Shown: positions 8,453-16,201 of the stretch, piece by piece | Numbering within the stretch: the first letter of the stretch is position 1 | Layout: the number at the start of each line of letters is the position of its first letter | Origin: JAVKFY01 sp040223615 | GTDB lineage: Bacteria; Pseudomonadota; Alphaproteobacteria; GCA-2731375 | NCBI GenBank assembly: GCA_040223615.1 | Contig: JAVKFY010000055.1 | Span: 16,362-80,361, forward strand | Length of the DNA: 64,000 bases | Direction of reading: 5' to 3' | Program-made: the position numbers and the translations under genes | Notes under the pieces: model-generated | What the model saw: the letters and a program-made list of their open reading frames with translations, nothing else | Database searches by the model: none | What the model was told of the DNA's origin: nothing

Positions 8453-9649
8453 ATGTCCGCACCCGCGACCCGGACCGAGGCGTCCCTGAGCCCGGACGAC
8501 TGGATCGCGCGCGCCCGATCCGTGGCGCCGATCCTGGAGGCCAACGGCGCGCGCATCGACGCCGACCGCGAGCTGCCGCCCGAGGTCAAGGAGGCGCTCT
8601 ACGATGCGCGGCTGTTCCGGCTGCTGATGCCGACCTGGCTCGACGGCGGCGAACTAGACTTGATGACCTTCTCAAAGGTGATGGAGATCATCGCCACGGC
8701 CGACGCCTCGACCGCCTGGTGCATCGGCCAGAATAGCGGCGTGACCATGTCGGCCGCCTATCTCGACCGCGGCCCGGCGACGGAGATCTTCGGCCCGCGC
8801 GAGGCGGCCGCCGCCTGGGGCGCCGGTGCCGCCGGCAAGGCGGAGGTGGTCGACGGCGGCTTCAAGGTCACCGGCACGTGGCGCTTCGCGTCGAACCTGC
8901 GCAACGCCACCTGGCTCGGCGGCCACTGCCGTGTCTACGAGAATGGCGAGATCTGGAAGGACCCGGACGGTCAGCCGACCGAGCGTTCCGCGTTCTTCAA
9001 GCGCGAGATCGCCGAGATCGACGACAACTGGTACGTCATGGGCCTGCGCGGCACCGGCTCCGACACCTACAGCGTGACGGACCTGTTCGTGCCGGCGAAG
9101 CACGTCATCGCACGCGACTATTTCGACACCTGCCGCGAGCCCGGCACGCTCTACAAGTTCACCACCACGCTGGCCTTCGGCGCCGGGTTCGGCGGCGTTG
9201 CGCTGGGCGTGGCGCGCTCGCTGCTCAATCCCCTGCGCGAGCTGGCGATGGACAAGAAGCCACGCGGTGCCGCCGCCGTCCTGTGCGAGGATCCGAACTT
9301 CCAGAATCTGCTGGCCCGCATGGAGGCGCGCTGGGGCGCCGCGCGCGCCTATCTCGACCAGGCCATCGCCAATGCCTGGGCCTCGGTCGAAGCCTCCGGC
9401 GAGCTCGACATCGACAACCGGGTGAAGCTCCGCCTGGCGGTGACCTATTCGATCACCGAGGCGACGGAGATTTCCGTCGACTGCTACCGCGCCGCCGGCG
9501 CCACCGCAATCTTCGACAAGGGACCGTTCGAGCGCCGCTTCCGCGACGCCAACGCGATCTCGCAACAGCTCCAGGGCCGCGCCTCGCACTTCACCACCGT
9601 CGGCCGCTACATGCTCGGCCTCGACGTCGACACCGCCATCTCGCTGTGA
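8453..9649 (+). CDS. Acyl-CoA dehydrogenase-fold flavoprotein (probable flavin-dependent monooxygenase)
   Basis: 398 aa. Acyl-CoA dehydrogenase fold: N-terminal helical domain (RIDADRELPPEVKEALYDARLFRLLMP), middle beta-domain (FKVTGTWRFASNLRNATWLGGH, GLRGTGSDTYSVTDLFVP) and C-terminal helical domain ending in ISQQLQGRASHFTTVGRYMLG. The G(S/T)W-FASG-type segment and C-terminal histidine are those of the HpaH/HsaA/DszC-like group, which use reduced flavin to hydroxylate or desulfurise substrates instead of dehydrogenating acyl-CoAs. A GAAGGA ribosome-binding site precedes the ATG. Its stop overlaps the start of the MetF-like gene (GTGA), indicating coupled expression; a luciferase-like oxidoreductase follows. 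Confidence 0.82.
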   Translation: MSAPATRTEASLSPDDWIARARSVAPILEANGARIDADRELPPEVKEALYDARLFRLLMPTWLDGGELDLMTFSKVMEIIATADASTAWCIGQNSGVTMSAAYLDRGPATEIFGPREAAAAWGAGAAGKAEVVDGGFKVTGTWRFASNLRNATWLGGHCRVYENGEIWKDPDGQPTERSAFFKREIAEIDDNWYVMGLRGTGSDTYSVTDLFVPAKHVIARDYFDTCREPGTLYKFTTTLAFGAGFGGVALGVARSLLNPLRELAMDKKPRGAAAVLCEDPNFQNLLARMEARWGAARAYLDQAIANAWASVEASGELDIDNRVKLRLAVTYSITEATEISVDCYRAAGATAIFDKGPFERRFRDANAISQQLQGRASHFTTVGRYMLGLDVDTAISL

Positions 9650-10545
9650 GCGGACTGCGCGAGAAGATCGCCGCCGGCGACTTCGTCGTCACCGCCGAGG
9701 TCGCGCCGCCGGTCTGCACCGATCCCGAGGCGCTGCTGAAACGCGCCCTGCCGTTGCGCGGCAAGGCGACGGCGGTGAACGTCACCGACGGCGCCGGCGC
9801 CAGGGCGACACTGTCGTCGATCGCCGGCGCGCACATCCTGAGAACCAACGGCATCGAGCCGATCGTGCAGATGACCTGCCGCGACCGCAATCGGCTGGCA
9901 CTGCAAGCCGATCTGCTGGGCTCGCTGGCGCTCGGCCTGACCAGTTTCCTGATGCTGAGCGGCGACGATCCGTCGGCCGGCGACCAGCCCGACGCGAAGG
10001 CCGTGTTCGACTACAACTCCGCCGCCCTGCTGAGCATGGCCAAGGGCATGCGCGACCAGGGCACGCTGCCGACCGGCACCGAGATCGCCGGCCCGACGGC
10101 GATGCTGCTCGGCGCCGCCGACGCGCCGATCGACCCGCCCGCCGACTGGGAGCCGAAATCGTTGATCGCCAAGGCCGAGGCCGGGGTAGCGTTCGTGCAG
10201 ACCCAGTTCTGCATGGATATCGAGATTGTGCGCCGCTACGGCCAGCGCCTGGTCGACCTCGGCCTGGCGCCGCGCATGAGGTTCCTGATCGGCGTGTGCC
10301 CGATCCCCTCGGCGAAGTCCGCGCGCTGGATGCGCGAGAAGCTGTTCGGCACGATTATTTCCGACGACATCGTCGCCCGGCTCGACGGCGCCGACGACGC
10401 TCGCGCCGAGGGCAAGGCGATCTGCGCGGAGTTCCTGCAACAACTGAAGGACGTCCCCGGCATCGGCGGCGCACATGTGATGTCGCCGGCAGCACCATCG
10501 GCGGTGCCGGAAGTGATCGACATGGCGGGTCTGGCCGCCGGCTGA
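9646..10545 (+). CDS. Methylenetetrahydrofolate reductase (MetF)-like protein
   Basis: 299 aa, MetF-like TIM barrel that normally binds FAD and reduces 5,10-methylene-THF to methyl-THF. Seen: VVTAEVAPPVCTDPEALL (strand 1), AVNVTDGAGARATLSS, VQMTCRDRNRLALQADLLG, LMLSGDDPS, FVQTQFCMDIEIV and FLIGVCPIPSAKSARWM, which match the family's order. The GTG start at 9646 overlaps the TGA of the preceding gene by four bases (GTGA). Its position inside a flavin-monooxygenase/luciferase-like operon instead of next to metH/metE suggests a catabolic or demethylation-linked role, for example accepting one-carbon units; this is inference. Confidence 0.82.
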   Translation: MSGLREKIAAGDFVVTAEVAPPVCTDPEALLKRALPLRGKATAVNVTDGAGARATLSSIAGAHILRTNGIEPIVQMTCRDRNRLALQADLLGSLALGLTSFLMLSGDDPSAGDQPDAKAVFDYNSAALLSMAKGMRDQGTLPTGTEIAGPTAMLLGAADAPIDPPADWEPKSLIAKAEAGVAFVQTQFCMDIEIVRRYGQRLVDLGLAPRMRFLIGVCPIPSAKSARWMREKLFGTIISDDIVARLDGADDARAEGKAICAEFLQQLKDVPGIGGAHVMSPAAPSAVPEVIDMAGLAAG

Positions 10546-10557
10546 GGAGAGACACGG

Positions 10558-11808
10558 ATGAAGCTGCTCTGGTTCCACCTGATGCCCTACTCGGAATTGC
10601 CGGACGACTTCCGCGACAAGTACGACTCGGTCTGGGTCGACATCGACGCCGGCCTGTTCGATCCGGCGCGCGCGCACCGCATGTACAACGACTACATGGA
10701 CGAGATGGAGCACGCGGCGGCGGTCGGCTTCGACGGCATCTGCGTCAACGAGCATCACGCCAACGCCTACGGCATGATGCCCTCGCCCAACCTGATCGCG
10801 TCGGCCGTTACCCGGCGCACGCGCGACGTGGCGATCTGCCTGATGGGCAACTCGCTGGCGCTGTACAACCCGCCGACCCGCGTCGCCGAGGAAATGGCGA
10901 TGATCGACTGCATCTCCGGCGGGCGCCTGATCGCCGGCTTCCCCGTCGGCTCGCCGATGGACACCTGCTACGCCTACGCGCAGAACCCGAGCCAGTTGCG
11001 TCAACGCTACCACGAGGCGCACGACCTGATCCTCAAGGCCTGGGCCGAGCCGGAGCCTTTCGCTTTCAACGGCCGCTTCAACCAGATGCGCTACGTCAAT
11101 ATCTGGCCGCGCCCGATTCAGCGGCCGCACCCGCCGATCTGGATTCCTGGCGGCGGCTCGGTGGAAACCTGGCAGTGGTGCGCGGAGATGGACTACCTCT
11201 ACGCCTACCTCAGCTACTTCGGCTACAAGGCCGGCATGCAGACCATGCACGGCTTCTGGAACGCGATGGCCGAGCTCGGCAAGGACCGCAATCCCTATCG
11301 CGCTGGCTTCCTGCAATTCGTCGGCGTGGCGGAGACCCGCGAGGAGGCGATGAAGCTCTACAAGGAGCCGGCGGAGTATTTCTACGGCCGCTGCCTGCAT
11401 GTCGACCCGCGCTGGACCCAGCCGCCGGGCCACACCTCGGAAGCCACCATCCGCGCCCGCGTGGAAAGCCAGGTCAAGGCCGCCTCGTCCTATAGCCGCG
11501 CCAGCGGCGTCGCGCGCGACATGGAGGGCATCGTCGATCAGGGCTACATCATCGTCGGCTCGCCCGACGAGGTCGCCGACCAGCTCCGCCAGGTCGCCAC
11601 CGAGATGAACGTCGGCAACTTGATGATGCTGCTGCAGTTCGGCTCGATGAGCCGCGAGCTGACGATGTACAACACCTCGCTGTTCGCCGAGAAGGTGATG
11701 CCGCAGCTCACCGACCTGTTCGACGACGAATGGGAAAACCACTGGTGGCCGACCCCGCTCCCGGCCGAGGAGCGCGTCAGCGTCGGCCAGCTACAGGCCG
11801 CGGAGTAA
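10558..11808 (+). CDS. Luciferase-like (LLM class) flavin-dependent oxidoreductase
   Basis: 416 aa, bacterial-luciferase-fold TIM barrel using FMNH2 or F420. Seen: FDGICVNEHHANAYGMMPSP (the EHH metal/flavin-site motif of the family), AICLMGNSLALYNPPTRVAEEMAMIDCISGGRLIAGF, PIQRPHPPIWIPGGGS and a C-terminal GSPDEVADQLRQ segment. GAGGAG lies just before the ATG, 12 bases after the MetF-like stop, so it is the third gene of one operon. It is followed after 17 bases by a convergent isomerase gene. The substrate is unknown; such proteins act as monooxygenases on alkanes, sulfonates, aromatic and heterocyclic compounds. Confidence 0.87.
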   Translation: MKLLWFHLMPYSELPDDFRDKYDSVWVDIDAGLFDPARAHRMYNDYMDEMEHAAAVGFDGICVNEHHANAYGMMPSPNLIASAVTRRTRDVAICLMGNSLALYNPPTRVAEEMAMIDCISGGRLIAGFPVGSPMDTCYAYAQNPSQLRQRYHEAHDLILKAWAEPEPFAFNGRFNQMRYVNIWPRPIQRPHPPIWIPGGGSVETWQWCAEMDYLYAYLSYFGYKAGMQTMHGFWNAMAELGKDRNPYRAGFLQFVGVAETREEAMKLYKEPAEYFYGRCLHVDPRWTQPPGHTSEATIRARVESQVKAASSYSRASGVARDMEGIVDQGYIIVGSPDEVADQLRQVATEMNVGNLMMLLQFGSMSRELTMYNTSLFAEKVMPQLTDLFDDEWENHWWPTPLPAEERVSVGQLQAAE

Positions 11809-11825
11809 ACGCCCCAACAAGGTCG

Positions 11826-12446
11826 TCATGCCCCGGGCATCTGCTCGACGATCCACTCCTCGACGTCGCGTAGGCGGTCCTTGCCGAAGAACATCTCGTC
11901 GCCGACGAAAACGGTCGGGCTGCCGAAGTTGCCTCGCTCCACGCTGCGGTTGGTGTTGGCGATCAGCTTGTCCTTGATCGGCTGTTCGCCGATGCGGGTC
12001 AGGATGTGGGCGCCGTCCAGGCCGGATTCGTCGAAGGCGGTCCGGATGACCTCCGGATCGTCCATCTTCTTCGGCTCCTCCCACATGTGGAAGAACGCGG
12101 CCTCGACGTATTTCGTGAGGTATCCCTCGTCCTCGGCGACCAGCGCACCGCGCATGAGCTGCACCGTGATCACCGGGAAGTGCGGATTGCGCCGGAACCG
12201 GTCCAGCTTGTGCTTGGTCATGAACCGTTCCATCTCGCGGCGCTGGTATTCCGGCTTGTTCTTCACTTCGCCGAACTGCTCCATCGGCGAGCGGTTGTTG
12301 GTCGCCTTGAACACGCCGCCGAGCAGGATCGGGAAGTAGGTGAAAGTGACGCCGGTGCGCTGCTCGATGCCGGGGATCAGCCGGTGCGCGCAGTACGCGT
12401 TCGGGCTGCCGAAATCGAAGTGGAACTCAACCTTGGGAACGCTCAT
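11826..12446 (-). CDS. 2-hydroxychromene-2-carboxylate isomerase / DsbA-family protein
   Basis: 206 aa, kappa-class GST/HCCA-isomerase (thioredoxin-like with helical insertion). Seen: EFHFDFGSPNAYCAHRLIPGIE (strand 1 and the Ser-type active site SPNAY replacing CxxC), FTYFPILLGGVFKATNN, and GNFGSPTVFVGDEMFFGKDRL, the cis-Pro region. These enzymes use glutathione in naphthalene-type ring degradation, but most members are uncharacterised. An AGGAG ribosome-binding site precedes the ATG. It is last in a three-gene - strand operon (serine hydrolase, methyltransferase, this gene). A short ATGCCC/GGGCAT palindrome overlaps its 3' end. Confidence 0.87.
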   Translation of the reverse strand: MSVPKVEFHFDFGSPNAYCAHRLIPGIEQRTGVTFTYFPILLGGVFKATNNRSPMEQFGEVKNKPEYQRREMERFMTKHKLDRFRRNPHFPVITVQLMRGALVAEDEGYLTKYVEAAFFHMWEEPKKMDDPEVIRTAFDESGLDGAHILTRIGEQPIKDKLIANTNRSVERGNFGSPTVFVGDEMFFGKDRLRDVEEWIVEQMPGA

Positions 12447-12455
12447 CGAAAACTC

Positions 12456-13151
12456 CTAGTTCTTGCGCCAGACCATGCCGTAGCTGACCGGCCAATGCAG
12501 GTAGGGCCGCCACTTCGGCTTGCTGGTCAGCCAGGCCTCGTCGATCACGCATTCCCGCATCTCGTCCAGCCGCAGTGCCGCCGCGTTGCCAGCAGCGACA
12601 TGCTCGTCGAACAGGTGGACGTAGGAGCGGATCGCCACCGCCTCGCCATCGCCGCGATGGTAGTGCGTCATCTTGCCGTTCAGCAGGAAGAACGGGTGGT
12701 AGCCAACGATCGCGAACTGCCCGCCGGGCCGCAGCAGCCGCGCCGCCTCGCCGTAGACCGGCGCCAGCTCGGCCAGGTGCTCGCAGGCCAGCGCCATGAT
12801 CACCAGGTCGTAGGCGGCGGCCGCCAGCCCGGTGCTGGCGACGTCGGCGATGGTGAGCGAGCGGTAGACATTCTTCGCCCGCGCCTGTTCTTGCATCTGC
12901 GGCGTGATGTCGACGCCGTCGATGGCGCCGACGCCGCGCGCCCTCAACCATTCCGCGGTACGGCCGGTGCCGCAGGCCAGGTCGGCGGCGGCGCCGACCT
13001 CGGCCCATGACACCGACGCGAGCCGTTCCAGCAGCGGCCGGTCGAGCCCGACCGCCACCGTCGACTCGTAGTCGGCCGCCCACTCGCCATAGCCTTCGGC
13101 GGCGTCGACGACCGGGTAGTCGCGCGGATCGAACTGCGACGCGTCAGTCAC
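12456..13151 (-). CDS. Class I SAM-dependent methyltransferase
   Basis: 231 aa. Rossmann methyltransferase: motif I AADLACGTGRTAEWLRARG, motif II at GVDITPQMQEQAR (acidic residue for the SAM ribose), then YDLVIMALACEHLAE and LLRPGGQFAIVGYHPFF (post-I/II/III region). The frame is open much further upstream, but a GTG at 13151 lies 5 bases after the stop of the serine hydrolase and gives a normal N-terminus (TDASQFDPRDYPVVD), so it is chosen. The acceptor is unknown; it resembles the UbiE/COQ5-like small-molecule methyltransferases. Confidence 0.83.
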   Translation of the reverse strand: MTDASQFDPRDYPVVDAAEGYGEWAADYESTVAVGLDRPLLERLASVSWAEVGAAADLACGTGRTAEWLRARGVGAIDGVDITPQMQEQARAKNVYRSLTIADVASTGLAAAAYDLVIMALACEHLAELAPVYGEAARLLRPGGQFAIVGYHPFFLLNGKMTHYHRGDGEAVAIRSYVHLFDEHVAAGNAAALRLDEMRECVIDEAWLTSKPKWRPYLHWPVSYGMVWRKN

Positions 13152-13156
13152 GCCGG

Positions 13157-14317
13157 CTATGCCCTCGCATAGACCGCTTCCTCGAACCGGTCGAGCAGGC
13201 CGAGCACGGTCGGATCGGCGAACGGCACCAGTTGCGTCATGATCACGCCGCAGATCTTCGAGGTCGGGTCGATCCAGAAATAGGTGTTGCCCAGTCCGGC
13301 CCAGTTCAGCGAGTTCGCCTTGCGCCGGCCCGGCACGTCGGCGGTGTTGATCATGAAGCCCAGGCCCCACTTCTTCTGCATGCCGGGGAAGAACTCGGCA
13401 TCGTTCGAATAGGGCGGGATCGCGGTTTTCAACGCCACCACGTCGACGTCGCCGATATTGTTGCGGCTCATCTCCGCGACGGTCTCCGGCTTCAGCAACT
13501 GGTGGCCGTTGGCGCCCTTGCCGGCATTGAGGAACACCTGCATGAACTTGGTGTAGTCGGCTACGGTGCCGTACATGCCGCCGCCGCCCATCTCGAACTC
13601 CGGCTGTTGCGGAATCTCGAACTCCATCGGGCCGAGCTTGCCGTCCTCGCCGTAGGTGTGCATGCCGACCAACCGGCTGCGCATGTCTTCGGTGAGCTTG
13701 AAGCCGATCGAGGTCATGCCCAGCGGGCCGAAGATATTCTCGGCGAAGAACTGGCCCAGTGTCTGGCCCGAGGACGCCTCGACCGCCTTGCCAGCCCAGT
13801 CGATGTTGATGCCATAGTCCCAGCGCGTACCCGGGTCGAAGGTCAGCGGTGTCGACAGCGCCTTGTTCTCGCAGGAGATCACGCCCGGAATTTCGTTCTC
13901 TTCCATGTAGCGGCCGAGATCGGCGTTCCAGATGTCATAGCTGAATCCGGCGGTATGGGTGAGAAGCTGACGCAGGGTCGGCTTGCTCTTCGGCGGGCGC
14001 AGCTTCGCCATGTTGCCGTCATAGCCTTCGAATACCTGCCGGCCCTTCAGCTCCGGCACCACGTCCTCGATCGGCGTATCGAGCTGCAGCTTGCCGCGCT
14101 CGACCTGGATCATCGCCGCCGTGGAGGTGATCGCCTTGGTCATCGAGGCGATCCAGAACACCGAATCCGGCGTCATCGCGGCGCCGTTCGGCAACGCCCG
14201 GATGCCGTGCGCGCCCTTGTAAAGCGTCTCCGTCGGTCCGGCTGCCATCGCCGTCACACCCGGCACCTGGCCCTCGTCCACCGCTGATTTCAATACGGCA
14301 TCGATCTTGTCGCTCAT
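13157..14317 (-). CDS. Serine hydrolase, beta-lactamase/class C-like esterase family
   Basis: 386 aa. Penicillin-binding/beta-lactamase-fold hydrolase of the EstB (family VIII esterase) type. Seen: the nucleophile motif SMTK (in FWIASMTKAITSTAAM), the second-site Tyr in RWDYGINIDWAGK, the GGGGMYGTVADYTKFMQ segment and a C-terminal FWIDPTSKICGVIMTQL. Members are usually carboxylesterases. The frame opens at 14437, but the ATG at 14317 has AGGGGAC upstream and begins MSDKIDAVLKSAVDEGQVPG, a normal family N-terminus. First gene of the - strand operon and divergent from padR across 178 bases. Confidence 0.86.
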   Translation of the reverse strand: MSDKIDAVLKSAVDEGQVPGVTAMAAGPTETLYKGAHGIRALPNGAAMTPDSVFWIASMTKAITSTAAMIQVERGKLQLDTPIEDVVPELKGRQVFEGYDGNMAKLRPPKSKPTLRQLLTHTAGFSYDIWNADLGRYMEENEIPGVISCENKALSTPLTFDPGTRWDYGINIDWAGKAVEASSGQTLGQFFAENIFGPLGMTSIGFKLTEDMRSRLVGMHTYGEDGKLGPMEFEIPQQPEFEMGGGGMYGTVADYTKFMQVFLNAGKGANGHQLLKPETVAEMSRNNIGDVDVVALKTAIPPYSNDAEFFPGMQKKWGLGFMINTADVPGRRKANSLNWAGLGNTYFWIDPTSKICGVIMTQLVPFADPTVLGLLDRFEEAVYARA

Positions 14318-14431
14318 GACGTCCCCTGCCTCGGTTATCGCGGGTCTCGCATGACCCAACTGGATCAACGCTACGCCTGGGCTGACGACACGATCAACCG
14401 CATTGGCAACCGACCAGCGGTCATTTAGTAC

Positions 14432-14459
14432 TTGCATCCCTATATCGAACTGTTATATG
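14432..14459 (+). promoter_or_regulatory. Putative padR promoter/operator region
   Basis: TTGCAT (14432-14437) and TATATG (14454-14459) are spaced by 16 bases, in a locally AT-rich patch of the padR/hydrolase intergenic region. Two ATAT blocks flank nine bases within the same stretch, forming a weak dyad that a PadR dimer could use for autorepression. Pattern-based only. Confidence 0.35.
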
Positions 14460-14495
14460 TCGCTCGTGCAATAGTCGTTGGGAGGCGATGCCGCG

Positions 14496-15077
14496 ATGGA
14501 CGTCCAAACCTTGTGCCTGGGTGTACTGACGATGGGCGATGCTTCCGGCTACGAGATCAAGAAGATCCTGGAGGGGCCGTTCCGGCACTTCTATGACGCC
14601 AGCTTCGGGTCGATCTATCCGGCCCTGAACAAGCTGCAGACGTCCGGCCTGGTGACCTGCAACTACGCCGCCCAGGACAAGCGCCCGGACAAGAAGGTTT
14701 ACAGCCTCACAGTCGACGGCCGCCTGGAGCTGGTCAGCGAGTTGCGCGACCCGCCCGGCGCCGACCGGGTGCGCTCGGAATTCCTGGCGACGATGATGTT
14801 CGCCGAGCTGCTGCCGGCGAACTATATCGCCAGCGTGATCGACGACCGCGAGCGCCGCCTGCGCGAGACCATCGCGCACCTGGAAGAGGCCGAGCGCGAC
14901 GAGGACATGTCGCCCGGCAAGAGCTTCGTGAACGGCTACGGGCTGGCGGTGTACCGCGCTGCCCTCGCCTACATGGAAGAAAATCGCCACCTCGTTGAAA
15001 GCGAGGCGCTGCTGGCGCAGGTCGAGCGCGACCGCACCGGCGCGCCGGCAGCCGTTGCCGCCAACGGCGACGACTAG
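14496..15077 (+). CDS. PadR family transcriptional regulator
   Basis: 193 aa: an N-terminal winged helix (TLCLGVLTMGDASGYEIKKILEG, then FGSIYPALNKLQTSGLV and a wing with KKVYSLTVDGRLEL) and a C-terminal helical dimerisation domain rich in Glu/Arg (about residues 90-180). PadR repressors respond to phenolics, drugs or toxic compounds. GGGAGG lies 10 bases before the ATG at 14496; a TTG at 14478 is a possible but less likely start. It is immediately upstream of an RND adaptor/permease pair (11-base gap), so it very probably controls that pump and itself. Confidence 0.88.
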   Translation: MDVQTLCLGVLTMGDASGYEIKKILEGPFRHFYDASFGSIYPALNKLQTSGLVTCNYAAQDKRPDKKVYSLTVDGRLELVSELRDPPGADRVRSEFLATMMFAELLPANYIASVIDDRERRLRETIAHLEEAERDEDMSPGKSFVNGYGLAVYRAALAYMEENRHLVESEALLAQVERDRTGAPAAVAANGDD

Positions 15078-15088
15078 GGAGCGCGACA

Positions 15089-16201
15089 ATGCGCAAGTCC
15101 TACATTCTGGCCGTCTTGATCGCGATCGGCGCGGCCGCCTGGGTGCTGAGCGGCCAGATCGGCGCCACTTCGCCGGAGCCGGCCGTGGCGGCCGACAATG
15201 CCACCGCGGCCGCCGATGCGCCCGCCGAGGCGAAGGCCGAAACCGCCACCACCGTGCGCGTCCTGCATTCGGTCGCCAGGGAGCGGATGGAACATGTCCT
15301 GGTCCGCGGCCGTACCGAAGCCAAGCGCCGTGTGCACCTGAAGTCGGAAGTGCCGGGCACCATCGTCGAACTGCCCAAGACCAAGGGTGAACGGGTCAAG
15401 CGTGGCGACGTCATCGCTCGCCTGGCCGTGGAGGAGCGCCAGGCCCGGCTGGCCGAATCCCGCGCGCTGGTGAAACAGCGCGAGCTGGAATACCAGGCGG
15501 CCAAGAAGCTGACCCAGAAGGGCTACCGCTCCGAGACCTCTTTCGCCGGCACCGCCGCGCAGCTCGACGCCGCCAAGGCCGCGGTGAAGGCGATGGAGGT
15601 ACAGCTTGGCAAGACCGTGATCCGGGCGCCGTTCGACGCCGTGATCGACGATCGCATGGTCGAACGCGGCGATTTCGTGAAGGACGGCGCGGCGATCGCG
15701 CTGCTGATCGACGAAGACCCGTTCCTGATCGTCGGCCAGGTCTCCGAGATCGAGGTCGGCCGCCTGCGCCTGGGCGATCACGGCACCGCCAAGCTGGTCA
15801 CCGGCGAGACCGTGACCGGCGCCATCCGCTTCGTCGCCACCGCCGCCGATCCGGCCACCCGCACCTTCCGCGTCGAGCTTGAGGTGCCCAATCCTGACAA
15901 GACGCTGCGCGACGGCATCACCGCCGAGATCGCCTTTCCGACCAGCCCGGTGCCGGCCCACTTCATCTCGCCGGCCCTGCTGACCCTGAACGACGCCGGC
16001 GTCGTCGGCGTGCGCACCGTGGGCCCGGCCGACGCCAAGGGCATGCGCACGGTCGCGTTCCACCCGGTCAACCTGTTGGACGACGAGACCGACGGCGTCT
16101 GGATCACCGGCCTGCCGCCCGAGATCGACATCATTTCGGTCGGCCAGGAGTTCGTGCGCGAAGGCGAGAAAGTGATGGTCGCCAAGCCGGGAGCCGCCTG
16201 A
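15089..16201 (+). CDS. RND efflux periplasmic adaptor (membrane fusion protein)
   Basis: 370 aa. An N-terminal signal/anchor (about residues 5-22) and an Ala-rich linker are followed by an MFP core: RVHLKSEVPGTIVELPKTKGERVKRGDVIARL (lipoyl-like half), a coiled hairpin around residues 115-165, GKTVIRAPFDAVIDDRMVERGDFV (second lipoyl half) and a beta-barrel domain (PFLIVGQVSEIEV). It bridges the inner-membrane pump to an outer-membrane channel; no TolC-like gene is next to it. Its TGA overlaps the ATG of the permease by one base (TGATG), showing translational coupling. Confidence 0.9.
   Translation: MRKSYILAVLIAIGAAAWVLSGQIGATSPEPAVAADNATAAADAPAEAKAETATTVRVLHSVARERMEHVLVRGRTEAKRRVHLKSEVPGTIVELPKTKGERVKRGDVIARLAVEERQARLAESRALVKQRELEYQAAKKLTQKGYRSETSFAGTAAQLDAAKAAVKAMEVQLGKTVIRAPFDAVIDDRMVERGDFVKDGAAIALLIDEDPFLIVGQVSEIEVGRLRLGDHGTAKLVTGETVTGAIRFVATAADPATRTFRVELEVPNPDKTLRDGITAEIAFPTSPVPAHFISPALLTLNDAGVVGVRTVGPADAKGMRTVAFHPVNLLDDETDGVWITGLPPEIDIISVGQEFVREGEKVMVAKPGAA

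Noticed and set aside
8878..9645. Long extension upstream of the MetF-like gene
   Set aside because: It overlaps the monooxygenase gene in another frame; the GTG at 9646 is the sensible start.
11827..11839. ATGCCC-C-GGGCAT palindrome at the end of the isomerase gene
   Set aside because: Six-bp arms without a T tail and inside the coding end; too weak to call a terminator.
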